A stretch of DNA of 64,000 nucleotides, taken from positions 160,172 to 224,171 of the forward strand of contig NZ_JHXV01000006.1 of assembly GCF_000621625.1 (NCBI RefSeq), read 5' to 3'. Numbering within the stretch: the first letter of the stretch is position 1; each line of letters starts with the position of its first letter. Of this stretch, positions 25,055 to 34,377 are shown piece after piece. The position numbers and the translations under genes were made by a program. The notes under the pieces are model-generated. The model was not told the origin of the DNA. It saw only the letters and a program-made list of their open reading frames with translations, and ran no database searches. This DNA comes from Crocinitomix catalasitica ATCC 23190 (GTDB taxonomy: Bacteria; Bacteroidota; Bacteroidia; Flavobacteriales_D; Crocinitomicaceae).

Positions 25055-26629
25055 ATGTTAAAACCCCGACACTATATCCTTTTATTATTTTCATTCATGC
25101 TAATGACTGTTGTTTTTGCGCAACCAACTATCAATGAGCGGTACGAAATTGATAGGGCGAGTAATTCAATGTTTGGAAGTGTGGTGAGTACTGATTCTTG
25201 TTATTTTGTAGGAGGGGGGCATGGATCTTTACCAGGCTTTTATGATAGAAAAGGAAATTTTATCAAATATAATTTTGACGGAAGTATTAATACCTTAACT
25301 ATTGTAGATGCTGATACTTTAGGGATGGATTTATGGTTAGGGAATAACCTTATTAAAACGTTAGATGGAAATTTAGCCTGTTATATTTATGGATATAATG
25401 CCGACAACAAAGTTGGCTTTACGTTTGTGAAAATTTCTCCTACTGGTGAAATACTCACTATGAATTATAATAATTCATTTTATATTGAAGATTCTAACGA
25501 CGGTAAAAACCCTTCTACGCTAATACAAAGTGCAGACAGTACCTATTTCGGAATCGTTCATGTGTTTAATTTGGGTAGTTCATTAGGAGGTATCACCTTT
25601 TTCAGGTTAGACAAACACGGTAACTTGATGTACAAAAAAACCTTTTATGGTGACAGTATTGCAACTTATAATACGCTAAGATCTGCCAGCATGGTTCAAT
25701 TGAACGACACCGAATTAATGATAGGTTGCGCTTACCGCAAAGACGCACATGAAACTTCAGAGGTCCGGCACCATACCCGTTTAATGAAAATTGATACACT
25801 GGGGGAATTACTAGAAGAACATACCTATTATGAAGATGATTTAAGTTACGATTGTAATAGCTTAACCCGAACTGCGGACGGTGGCTTTTTATATGGGGGC
25901 AGAATAGGATTGTATTATCCAGAATACGATGGGATATTATATAAATCTCGTGTAGTTAAACTTAATGAAGATTATTCGGTGGCATGGGAGATACCTTATG
26001 GTGATTATTATACTTCTGGGTTTGCCAAGAATTTCACAAAAATATTGCCTTTAAATGAAAGGGAATTTGTGGTAACTGGATATGTCCATACAGAGACAGG
26101 TATTATGGGCTGTTTAGTAAAGTTTAATATTGACGGGGAATTATTATGGCACCGTAAATACATGAAAGTTCCACTGGCGGAATCGGGTAATGAACATTAC
26201 TTATACGACGTTGAACAAACCCCAGACGGCGGTTTTGTAATGGTGGGTCAGGCTTTTGATCGACTCGAAATTACCGACCTACCCGGTCAAAAAGCATGGC
26301 TTGTAAAAACAGACGAATATGGTTGTTTAGTACCAGGTTGTGAAGATGATGATTTGGGGATAGATAATCCAGTTAAAACAGTGCAAAGCAAAATTTACCC
26401 CAACCCAGCAAAAAACACTTTGTTTTATTACCACCACCAAGATAATTTTGAACCTGTTACCATTACTATTCACTCCATTCATGGTCAACAAGTGCACGAA
26501 TGGCAACTCCATAGCAACGATATCACCTGTGAGGTTGATATTTCACATTTTGAAACTGGGGTTTATGTGTTGAATGTTGTGAGTGAAAGTGGAGAGATGT
26601 TGGGGAGTGAGAAGTTTGTGAAGGAGTAG
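25055..26629 (+). CDS. Secreted protein with T9SS C-terminal sorting domain
   Basis: 524 residues. Signal peptide MLKPRHYILLLFSFMLMTVVFA-QP. The body is a run of beta strands with spaced DGG motifs (TADGGFLYGGR, TPDGGFVMVGQAF), typical of secreted delta-type repeat proteins that resemble propellers. The C-terminal 85 residues form a type A sorting domain (QSKIYPNPAKNTLF, then HEWQL and VYVLNVVSESGEMLGSEKFV) that directs export and cell-surface attachment by the type IX secretion system. Function of the body is unknown. A single-gene unit, with repeat-rich DNA on both sides. Confidence 0.85.
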   Translation: MLKPRHYILLLFSFMLMTVVFAQPTINERYEIDRASNSMFGSVVSTDSCYFVGGGHGSLPGFYDRKGNFIKYNFDGSINTLTIVDADTLGMDLWLGNNLIKTLDGNLACYIYGYNADNKVGFTFVKISPTGEILTMNYNNSFYIEDSNDGKNPSTLIQSADSTYFGIVHVFNLGSSLGGITFFRLDKHGNLMYKKTFYGDSIATYNTLRSASMVQLNDTELMIGCAYRKDAHETSEVRHHTRLMKIDTLGELLEEHTYYEDDLSYDCNSLTRTADGGFLYGGRIGLYYPEYDGILYKSRVVKLNEDYSVAWEIPYGDYYTSGFAKNFTKILPLNEREFVVTGYVHTETGIMGCLVKFNIDGELLWHRKYMKVPLAESGNEHYLYDVEQTPDGGFVMVGQAFDRLEITDLPGQKAWLVKTDEYGCLVPGCEDDDLGIDNPVKTVQSKIYPNPAKNTLFYYHHQDNFEPVTITIHSIHGQQVHEWQLHSNDITCEVDISHFETGVYVLNVVSESGEMLGSEKFVKE

Positions 26630-27087
26630 GTTGCTCACTGGCGTTCACAAGAGTGAATAGTTGTTAGTAAATAGGAAGGCATAAAAATAGTTTAACCACA
26701 AAGTTCGCCAAGGTTTTCACTAAGGCCACAAAGGCCCGCTTGTAATTTCAGACAAACGTGCATCTTGAACTTCTCTGAGAAGGAGGAATAGACCACGTCA
26801 AAAATCGTGAGTACTGGATCCTTTATTGACCCCTGCGTCGCCCTGAGCATCAGTCGAAGGGTAGGGGTCATATGTCCTCTGAATAATACACATCGAAAAT
26901 AATCTGCAAAAATCCTTTAGAACTCAACACAACAACAGCCTTCAAATCGCAAAATCTGTGGTAATCTGAGTAATCTGTGGTAAAAAATATCACAAATATC
27001 CTTTAAATCGCAAAATCTGGCTTAAATCACATGTTTTTAATAAATTAAGATTAAATTTATTCGCATTAAATTTTTGGAAACCCTAAC
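26630..27087. other. Intergenic block of short dispersed-type repeats
   Basis: 458 bases without a gene. Contains a 42-base inverted element with GACCCCT (26828-26834) facing AGGGGTC (26863-26869), with CCCTGAGCATCAGTCGAAGGG-like inner pairing, and a near-identical AAATCGCAAAATCTG copied at 26944 and 27005. These are sequence types that I associate with intergenic filler of Bacteroidota, from memory only. Confidence 0.6.
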
Positions 27088-28830
27088 ATGAATTCGATTA
27101 AAAAACCAAAGATCCACATGAGTATTTTTATTTGCGTTTTAGCCGTGCTAATAAGTTGCGCAGATACGGAAATTGAACTTGAAGACAGCATTATTTTTTC
27201 GGATACAGAATTGATGGATTCTATTGATGAGACTGAAGAAGAGTACGAAATAAAAATTATTTCTCGGCCCCAAGCGGTTGAAAAAATCCACAAAAAATTA
27301 TTGGCAAATAAAAAGGAGTTTCTTCACAATAGAAACGTCAATTTAAGCGCAGCAGAGCGTTATAAAAAAGGAGATTTACGTGTAATTAATACGTTAATCG
27401 CTCAATTATCCGAACCATTTTCTGACATTAAAGAAATGATGTATAGAAATTTGATGCCAGCTTATGATGGTTATCCATATACAATTAAAGAGAAGAATTT
27501 AAGATCGGCAATAGTAAACAATTTATGGTCGGAAAATGAAGACGAGGAAAAATTAGTCATTGAATTATTGGGGAAATTAGAAATTCAAGAGGGGTTTGAT
27601 GCGATGTATAAACATCTTATTAGCGATCAATCCATGTTTAATGGAGATTTGATTTTTTATTTAGCGAATGCACCAAATACAATTGATCCGCTTTTATTCT
27701 TTAAACATGAAATTCATGATGGTATTTACAGTAATTCTTATGTCGGACGTGTAATAGAAAGCTTTCCAACATATATAGCGAATGGGAATAAAGAAATAGA
27801 AAATGAAGTATTTGAAATATGCGAATTAATCTATACAGAAAATGTTATTCCTGCAAACGATTATGAGACCATGGACATGGATTACGAATACGGCAATCCA
27901 CCAAAAGATTTATTGACTTTTATTTTTAATTATGGTGACGAGCGATTTAAAGATATAGCCAATGTGTTTTATGACGATTATACGGTGGGTGATTTAGCCG
28001 AAGAATATTTGCTAAAATTTGGTATGTTGCTGAGTAGGAAAGAAATTTTATTAGGCTTTAAAGAACCAAGCACTTTTTATGCGGCAATGTTACAGGCGCC
28101 AACTTTATATTCAGTTGAATTTGACACTAGGTTAATAAGAACAATGTTAGAAAATTTTGAACTATTGTATTTTGGAGATGCGTATTGTTTTAGCTGTGAG
28201 GATATATTAAGCGAATTGCCAATTATTTTAAAAGAGATGGACAGTTTAAATGCTGAAAAATATATTAATGATTTTGTTAATGATGGGTGGCTTCAAGAAT
28301 ATTTATTGAATGGTGTAAACGGCTGGCAAGATCAATATGCGGAACATATAAATTTGCTAAAAAGCATTGACTTTTTCACTGAAGCCGAAGGTGATAGAGC
28401 GATGACATATTTTGAAGATGGGTATATTTATTCTTCTCAAAATTTATTCAATATTTCCAATCGTTATTTTAATAGCAGTGATTACGCTTTTGATGATTAT
28501 AATGATTTAATTGAGAAATTTAAAGCGATTAGTGATGGGGCATTAGACGGGATAGATATTCACGCGACAACCACTTTTAATGCTGAGGACACTGATCCTA
28601 TAATACTTGTGCAGGCTTTTTTGAACGATACAATTTATCAATTAGAATTTGTCGATTATTATTATGAAGAGTATTGGAATTTGTCAAATTTGCACATTTT
28701 CATGAACCAACTACATGATGCTGCCAATGGAAATGAAGAGATGTCGATAGTAGTTTTGGACGAAGTTTACACTGAGTTTATTTATGTTTCGAAAGATCAA
28801 ATGAAGCAGATAGGAACAATTTACCAATAA
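27088..28830 (+). CDS. Large lipoprotein of unknown function
   Basis: 580 residues. Lipoprotein signal MNSIKKPKIHMSIFICVLAVLISCAD. An acidic stretch (residues 28-55) follows, then mostly helical sequence with several HEAT-like or armadillo-like features (GDLRVINTLIAQLSEPFSDI, EKLVIELLGKLEIQEGFDAM). No catalytic motif seen and no family recognised. Followed by a terminator at 28865-28899, so it is a single-gene unit. Confidence 0.75.
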   Translation: MNSIKKPKIHMSIFICVLAVLISCADTEIELEDSIIFSDTELMDSIDETEEEYEIKIISRPQAVEKIHKKLLANKKEFLHNRNVNLSAAERYKKGDLRVINTLIAQLSEPFSDIKEMMYRNLMPAYDGYPYTIKEKNLRSAIVNNLWSENEDEEKLVIELLGKLEIQEGFDAMYKHLISDQSMFNGDLIFYLANAPNTIDPLLFFKHEIHDGIYSNSYVGRVIESFPTYIANGNKEIENEVFEICELIYTENVIPANDYETMDMDYEYGNPPKDLLTFIFNYGDERFKDIANVFYDDYTVGDLAEEYLLKFGMLLSRKEILLGFKEPSTFYAAMLQAPTLYSVEFDTRLIRTMLENFELLYFGDAYCFSCEDILSELPIILKEMDSLNAEKYINDFVNDGWLQEYLLNGVNGWQDQYAEHINLLKSIDFFTEAEGDRAMTYFEDGYIYSSQNLFNISNRYFNSSDYAFDDYNDLIEKFKAISDGALDGIDIHATTTFNAEDTDPIILVQAFLNDTIYQLEFVDYYYEEYWNLSNLHIFMNQLHDAANGNEEMSIVVLDEVYTEFIYVSKDQMKQIGTIYQ

Positions 28831-28864
28831 CATTCAGGTCAAGTAAAATTGTGATTTTAAAATT

Positions 28865-28899
28865 AAAAAAGGACTGTCACTTCCGCAACAATCCTTTTT
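28865..28899. terminator. Terminator, usable on both strands
   Basis: AAAAAAGGACTG and CAATCCTTTTT form a stem around a short loop. It follows the plus-strand lipoprotein by 35 bases. On the minus strand the U-tract and G-U pairing are better still. Confidence 0.75.
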
Positions 28900-29208
28900 A
28901 ACGTTTTTACTCATGTGTAATATAAAATATTATGTTTTTCGAGTAACAATAATTGTTTTTTTACACAGAAAAAAGAGTACAATTAAAATCTAAATAAAAC
29001 ATTTTTTAAATCGAAGTATTGCTAAAATTAACAACATTCAATTGTAGTTATGATTCGTTATAGAAACGGTTGACAATTTAAAAAGGTTGCCTGAGCGTAA
29101 TTATTAACTTGATTATAATAGCGTTATAAAATACTGATTAAACACTATTTGCTAAGAAAGGTAAAACGGGAATACAGCGTTAAGTCATGCTGTATGGCTA
29201 TTGAGGGC
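28900..29208. other. Intergenic region, nothing recognised
   Basis: About 309 bases of AT-rich sequence between the terminator and the 3' end of the carboxylesterase gene. I see no gene, structured repeat or promoter box. Confidence 0.4.
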
Positions 29209-30642
29209 TTAATAAACAATTAATTTTTGTCTAACAATGTCTACTTTTGAGCCTGAATTAATGTCAACCAAATAAACACCTGGTTCAAATTCAAATTCAA
29301 GTTCAATTGAATTTAGAATTGTTTTAGTCAATAGTAACTCACCTGTTATTTTATAAATTTTCAATTCCCCAGTTACATTGTAATTTTCAATTTTAACCGT
29401 AAATTTTGCATCTGTTGGATTGGGATAGATTTTAAAACTAGGCAATAATTGAGATTCATTTATAGCGGCAAAGCAGGGACCATCATTTGGTGTATTCCCA
29501 TTTTCCTGAACCCTTGTTGCATATAATTCAGCCATATTATTCGACCGGGTTATCCAATTATCAATTGAATGACCGTTATCCAAACAATCACCCATATATT
29601 CATAATTCTCTATAATTTCAACCGTTCTTGTAGGACTTGATCCTAAAGTAGCAAGATACGTTTCAATACCTTTAGATCCATAAGCGCGTGGATATTTAGC
29701 ATAAGGTTGGCATAAGCTGGTCGGTGCAAAACATTCCCAATCTATTCGACCTAAAACCCGTCCATAATCATAATTCACGACAACATCCGACCCTTGATGA
29801 AACATATACAAAACAGGCCAATCTGTTTCATCGTTTAACATATCTAAATCCATCATACCACCGTAATATCCGCCTACACCTTGAACGGAAGCATCAAAAC
29901 CGCCTAAATTTTTTGTTCCCGTAACAGGACCTAAATCTGGTCGAGTTAAACTATACCCATCAGGTAAACAACTTTCTAAATCCGCATCAGGGCTTGGACC
30001 ATCATCTGTAACTCCGCAGAAAACAGGTTTTTCAGTTTCATTATTCATAAATGCCGTTGCAAAGGCAATGAATGCACCTGCACTTTCACCTGTAACAAAG
30101 AAATTATTCACGTCAGTCGAATCCAATTCGTGTCTATTCTTCATAAAACGAATAGCAGCTTTAGCATCTTGCTGTCCTCTGTAGTTAGCCCGATAAATTT
30201 CTGTACTGTCTGAAATATAAGCACAAGGTGCGGCAATGTCGTCACCACAAAAAGCATAACGCTCGTGATAGCTATTTTTTAGCGTTCCCAATCGATAATT
30301 TATCGTGGAAACAACCCATCCTTTTTCAGCAAAACTTCTCGCAATATTAACAATATTCACATCAGCTTTACTCCCTGCGATGAATGTGCCACCATGAATT
30401 AAAACCAAACAAGGTCTGGTACAATTATTATCACCAACAGGACGATAAATATCCATTAAAAGGCTTTCATTGATTCCTACATAATTAATGTCTTGAGCAT
30501 ATTCAACATCAGTTTCCACCGTATAAGTAAATTCGTTGGTTGTATAAGGAAGTTGTCCGTTAGCTAAAAAGCTAAAAAGGATTAAAAAAAGAGGAAAAAG
30601 TACTCTCATATTGCGTTTGTTATTTCTATGCAAGATATTCAT
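29209..30642 (-). CDS. Secreted carboxylesterase/lipase with T9SS sorting domain
   Basis: 477 residues. Alpha/beta-hydrolase fold with the oxyanion-hole HGG at 83-85 and the nucleophile in GESAG (185-189, Ser187); catalytic Asp and His are expected further on, near DNGHSID (about residues 356-362). It has a signal sequence (the ATG at 30642 or at 30609 both fit; MRVLFPLFLILFSFLANG) and a C-terminal sorting domain (FKIYPNPTDAKFTV). It is therefore probably an extracellular or cell-surface esterase exported by T9SS. Substrate unknown. No operon partner. Confidence 0.82.
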   Translation of the reverse strand: MNILHRNNKRNMRVLFPLFLILFSFLANGQLPYTTNEFTYTVETDVEYAQDINYVGINESLLMDIYRPVGDNNCTRPCLVLIHGGTFIAGSKADVNIVNIARSFAEKGWVVSTINYRLGTLKNSYHERYAFCGDDIAAPCAYISDSTEIYRANYRGQQDAKAAIRFMKNRHELDSTDVNNFFVTGESAGAFIAFATAFMNNETEKPVFCGVTDDGPSPDADLESCLPDGYSLTRPDLGPVTGTKNLGGFDASVQGVGGYYGGMMDLDMLNDETDWPVLYMFHQGSDVVVNYDYGRVLGRIDWECFAPTSLCQPYAKYPRAYGSKGIETYLATLGSSPTRTVEIIENYEYMGDCLDNGHSIDNWITRSNNMAELYATRVQENGNTPNDGPCFAAINESQLLPSFKIYPNPTDAKFTVKIENYNVTGELKIYKITGELLLTKTILNSIELEFEFEPGVYLVDINSGSKVDIVRQKLIVY

Positions 30643-30721
30643 TTTTAGATGAAAGCAATCGTTTTAACATAAATTAATACTCTTTTATAAATTTTAGCAT
30701 CGTTTTTGTATTGTATGGGGT

Positions 30722-31522
30722 ATGATGGAGAATGGAAATAGAGTAGCGCAAGTGCAAGCATTGAATTTATTGAATAAATTTAGTCCAAAATGTAATGGAT
30801 TAGAAGTTGCTTTCCCTGGTATTTCTGTTGAGGAGTTCAAAGATTCTTTGATAAAAATGATTGAGAATCCTTCAGAAATTACACAAAGCAGTCATCCAAT
30901 ATGTGGAATAACGACCGCACTTAAAGTTGTGGCAATTTTAGATCCTGTTGCGCTGGTTAAAATGGCGGCTCAATTATTTGCGAATGGGGTTTATCAACCC
31001 AAGTCTTTTTTAGTATCAAAAATAAAAACGAGTAAAAGTTTAACGGTGGAACAAGAACGATTTGGTTTAAGTCCTGCAGAATTTGTTTTGCAGACTTCAA
31101 TTAAAGCTTTCTATAATCCTATCACTGGTTATGCGAATAAACCTAAAACAGTTTTAAATAACTGGCAAGGAATTACAATGCCTTATCAGATTAAACAATT
31201 CTTAACGGGTTATTTCCGTATTCAATTGATTCCAGCGAAAACATTTTTGCATTCAATTCGAGATATTCAAAAGCATTTATCAAGTGGCAATCAAATTATA
31301 GCATGGACATCATGGAATCAATTTAAAAACCCAGGAGGAAAATTTAAGATAACACAACAGCATTATGTTTTGATTAAGGAATTAAAGCAAGTAGATAAAA
31401 AGATTTACTTAACTATTGATAATCCTAAAAATAGAAAACAAACAGAAGAATTTATATTTCCAGATGATAAATCATTTTACAAAGCCATCATTGGGATTTA
31501 CCCTTTTGTAAAAAGAAAATAA
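30722..31522 (+). CDS. Possible papain-fold protein, unknown function
   Basis: 266 residues, cytoplasmic by sequence (no signal peptide). Three spaced residues resemble a cysteine-peptidase set: Gln55, then Cys61 in SSHPICGITTAL, His214 in QQHYVLI, and Asp233/Asn234 in TIDNP. The order Q-C-H-D and the strand after the histidine fit papain-like folds such as C39-like proteins. No other identity. Because the match rests on four residues I give it as a suggestion. It ends at a bidirectional terminator shared with the opposite gene. Confidence 0.5.
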   Translation: MMENGNRVAQVQALNLLNKFSPKCNGLEVAFPGISVEEFKDSLIKMIENPSEITQSSHPICGITTALKVVAILDPVALVKMAAQLFANGVYQPKSFLVSKIKTSKSLTVEQERFGLSPAEFVLQTSIKAFYNPITGYANKPKTVLNNWQGITMPYQIKQFLTGYFRIQLIPAKTFLHSIRDIQKHLSSGNQIIAWTSWNQFKNPGGKFKITQQHYVLIKELKQVDKKIYLTIDNPKNRKQTEEFIFPDDKSFYKAIIGIYPFVKRK

Positions 31523-31727
31523 AAATAAATCAACCAGATCAGGTTACCTTTTAAACGAATTGACATATAGAGATGATATAAGCAACAACTTAATATAATC
31601 TCAAAGCGGGAGGAGTTAAGTTAAGCCGCATAGCGGTGAAAATAGTTTAAGTATTGACTGGTTGATTTTTAGGTTACTAACTTACCATTTAACGCCAGAA
31701 CATTTCAGCCACGGTCAATACTAAACG

Positions 31728-31769
31728 AAAAAAGACCTTCTGAGTAGCAAACAGAAGGTCTTTTTTTTT
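31728..31769. terminator. Bidirectional terminator between converging genes
   Basis: AAAAAAGACCTTCTG and CAGAAGGTCTTTTTT form a long stem with T-runs on each strand. It ends the plus-strand papain-like gene (stop 31522) and the minus-strand gene that stops at 31798. Confidence 0.9.
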
Positions 31770-31797
31770 ATGAGATGATAGGGTTCATCGTTAAACT

Positions 31798-32619
31798 TTA
31801 ATCAACAAAAATTTTCTCATTTTTATTGTCGTAATTGATATAATATACACCTTTTTTAAAGTTGCTATAATCAACAAGATTATTGTATCCTTTTTTAATG
31901 ATATTTCCGTAATTGTCAAAAATCTCAAATTTGGTTTTAGTGCTTTTGTCCGCTATTGTAAATAATAGCTGTTTATTCGTTGTTGATTTCGTTAATTTAG
32001 GAACGATAGTATTGCTGCTAATAAATTTTATTTCTTGAGCGATACGTTTTTTACCCGTATTATCAATTTGGCTAACACGAATCGTATTTTCGCCAGAATG
32101 AGGGATAAGATCGAAAGTATAATAATTTAAACTTGGAATTCCATTTCCTAAAACTTGTCCAACTACTACCCATTTATTCCACTTAAATTGCTCAATAATA
32201 AAATCGAGTTGTCCTGATTCATCAGTTGTTGCCCAGCTTAGTTGCCCAGATGGAGCGCAAGACATATCTGTAAGCATGAATGTGCTTGTAGGTAATAATA
32301 CTTCTGGATTCAATAATTTAGGTTTACAACCTGCTTCATGTTCAAAAACAATAAATATTTTATCGCCAACATTATAGTTGTATGCGCTTGGGTCAATTTC
32401 AAATGCACTAGAGTAAATATCAACAGGAATAACAGTTCCATTAATACTCACTTTACTGATACAGAAGCCGAATCCGTCTTGGTCTGAAGGACTCTGAACA
32501 TAAATGCCCTTACCTTGGTAACGACCTTCAATAGAGAAATTGGCAAATGAATTTAAGCTAAAAGCAAAGATTAAACAAAAAGTAAACTTTAGTTTGTTTA
32601 TGATTAATGGAGTACGCAT
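31798..32619 (-). CDS. Secreted protein with T9SS-type C-terminus
   Basis: 273 residues. N-terminal signal (NKLKFTFCLIFAFSLNSFAN), then a beta-rich region with a cysteine pair (CISK at about 53, CKP near 98). The last 70 residues, KFEIFDNYGNIIKKGYNNLV then GVYYINYDNKNEKIFVD, match the type A sorting domain of T9SS cargo. The function of the body is unknown. It has a promoter box at 32663 and the shared terminator at 31728, so it is monocistronic. Confidence 0.75.
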   Translation of the reverse strand: MRTPLIINKLKFTFCLIFAFSLNSFANFSIEGRYQGKGIYVQSPSDQDGFGFCISKVSINGTVIPVDIYSSAFEIDPSAYNYNVGDKIFIVFEHEAGCKPKLLNPEVLLPTSTFMLTDMSCAPSGQLSWATTDESGQLDFIIEQFKWNKWVVVGQVLGNGIPSLNYYTFDLIPHSGENTIRVSQIDNTGKKRIAQEIKFISSNTIVPKLTKSTTNKQLLFTIADKSTKTKFEIFDNYGNIIKKGYNNLVDYSNFKKGVYYINYDNKNEKIFVD

Positions 32620-32662
32620 TTTATTTTGGGGTTTTATACGTTTGTAAATAATAATTTCAGTT

Positions 32663-32670
32663 CAAATATA
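32663..32670 (-). promoter_or_regulatory. TAnnTTTG box for the 32619 gene
   Basis: Minus strand TATATTTG, 43 bases ahead of the ATG. No -33 TTG at the expected distance. Confidence 0.45.
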
Positions 32671-32705
32671 CGTATTTATACTTAGTAATCGTCATTTTAT
32701 GAAAT

Positions 32706-32743
32706 AAAAAAGGCGTACAAAAGCTATTTTTGTACGCCTTTTT
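32706..32743 (-). terminator. Terminator after the DUF3078 gene
   Basis: AAAAAAGGCGTACAAAA / TTTTTGTACGCCTTTTT, a 16-17-base stem with four loop bases and a T-run on either strand. It lies 18 bases past the stop at 32761. Confidence 0.92.
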
Positions 32744-32760
32744 ACTTAGTACGCTTATTG

Positions 32761-33747
32761 TTATTGGTCGATCTTCCAAGAAAGTCCTAAACCGAATACT
32801 TCTTTGAACTGTACTCTAGGTCCTGAACCTGTCGCAACCGTTGGGTTATCAACATCATTATAAATACTGATATTAATATCGTCATCATAAATTAAGTGCG
32901 TTGAAATGGTTGCAGATAAAAATTTCCACAATTTTATTTCAATTAAATTCTCCCAACTAACATCTAATCTTTCAGGATTGTTTAGATAGTTAGAGAACAC
33001 ATCAGCCTTTGTTTGGAATGAGATATTCGGTGCTAACTTAACTTTGTAAGTCATTCTTAAATATCCACCAAATTCAGATCTGAATCTTTTCCCTTCAACA
33101 AAAGTTCCATTTTCATCAGTAAAAGCTTTGTCTACACCAAAACTACCAGCATCTGCTAAAGTTTGATCATTAACAAAAGTTAATTTAGAAGTAATTGGCG
33201 CAATGAATAAACTGAAGTTATCGTTTGGTTTATAATCCATACCGATAGCAGTTAAGAAATATCCTGGAGCCATAAAGCCTGAGATTTCAGTAACATCATC
33301 CACAGCATAGTCATAACCAGCAGTTGATTGTGTTCTAAAATTCATTAAAGCAGCATAGTACCACGATTTACTCGCTCTTCTACCATATTTTGAAGTGATA
33401 TCAATTCTATCATCAGTTTTGATCCATTTTCCACCTGAAGATCCGAATAATTCAGAACTTTGCTTCATTAAACCATAACCCATTGTAAAATTGTTCTCCC
33501 ATGTGTTTGAGCCTTTAACTAAGTTGGCATATAAACCAAAAAGACCGTTTACAGATACAGAATTTTCACCACCGGCTACCCAATTCGTTAAACTCACTTG
33601 CGTTCCGTTTAATGAAAAGTAACCACCTTTTTTCCACCCGTCAAGTGTGTCAGTATTTTCTTTAACTAATGTTTCTTCACCTTCGGTAACCTGTCCAAAA
33701 CTAACAACACTACCAAATGCAATTATTGCAAATAATAACTTCTTCAT
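32761..33747 (-). CDS. DUF3078 outer-membrane barrel protein
   Basis: 328 residues with a signal peptide (MKKLLFAIIAFGSVVSFG). The opening WKKGGYFSLNGTQVSLTNWVAGGENSVS identifies the DUF3078 family; the rest is strand-rich with WYYAALMNFRTQ, a long GYLRMTYKVKL segment and a closing GLGLSWKIDQ. Members are found across Bacteroidota and look like barrels in the outer membrane; function is unknown. Monocistronic, followed by a strong terminator. Confidence 0.88.
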   Translation of the reverse strand: MKKLLFAIIAFGSVVSFGQVTEGEETLVKENTDTLDGWKKGGYFSLNGTQVSLTNWVAGGENSVSVNGLFGLYANLVKGSNTWENNFTMGYGLMKQSSELFGSSGGKWIKTDDRIDITSKYGRRASKSWYYAALMNFRTQSTAGYDYAVDDVTEISGFMAPGYFLTAIGMDYKPNDNFSLFIAPITSKLTFVNDQTLADAGSFGVDKAFTDENGTFVEGKRFRSEFGGYLRMTYKVKLAPNISFQTKADVFSNYLNNPERLDVSWENLIEIKLWKFLSATISTHLIYDDDINISIYNDVDNPTVATGSGPRVQFKEVFGLGLSWKIDQ

Positions 33748-33770
33748 TTAATTCTTGTTTTATTGTATTT

Positions 33771-34181
33771 TTATTTTTTAAGTAAGTCTCTGATCTCAGC
33801 TAATAATACTTCCTCTTTCGTTGGTGCAGGAGGAGCAGCAGCTGGTGCTTCTTCTTGTTTCTTTTTCATTTTATTATAAGCCTTAACTACCATAAAGATT
33901 GCCCAAGCAACGATAATAAAAGTAATGATAGTATTGATGAAATTACCGTAGTTAATTGCTACTGCAGCAACTTCTTCACCATTTTCATCAATCCCAGCAG
34001 CTTGTATTTCGTAAGCTAATTTTGAGAAATCAACTCCACCCAATAATTTACCAATTGGAGGCATTATAATATCATCTACTAATGATTTAACAATCGCGCC
34101 AAAATAAGTCGCCATAATTAAACCTACCGCCATTTCAAGAACATTCCCTTTTGAAATAAACGCTTTGAATTCTTTTAACAT
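33771..34181 (-). CDS. mscL: Large-conductance mechanosensitive channel
   Basis: 136 residues. Opens [20 protein letters not shown], the conserved N-terminal helix and first membrane helix; [17 protein letters not shown] continues it; second helix at [20 protein letters not shown]. The C-terminal helix ([15 protein letters not shown]) is the usual cytoplasmic bundle, here after a proline/alanine linker. The pentameric channel opens under membrane tension and releases solutes during osmotic downshock. It stands 23 bases upstream of the DUF3078 gene but the promoters appear distinct. Confidence 0.96.
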   Translation of the reverse strand: MLKEFKAFISKGNVLEMAVGLIMATYFGAIVKSLVDDIIMPPIGKLLGGVDFSKLAYEIQAAGIDENGEEVAAVAINYGNFINTIITFIIVAWAIFMVVKAYNKMKKKQEEAPAAAPPAPTKEEVLLAEIRDLLKK

Positions 34182-34377
34182 AATTTATCTATTTAAGTTG
34201 GTTTTAGACTGCAATAATAATAAATTAGCTGCAAACATCTCAGTATTCAATCGTTCAAGTTGCATCAATTTTCGATGATTTGCCTTTTATGACCACTTAT
34301 CGGATTTATTTGTACTATTCAAATAAGAATTAATTAATTACGCTTGAAAAAAAACGTTATTTTTAGCACTACTTTGA

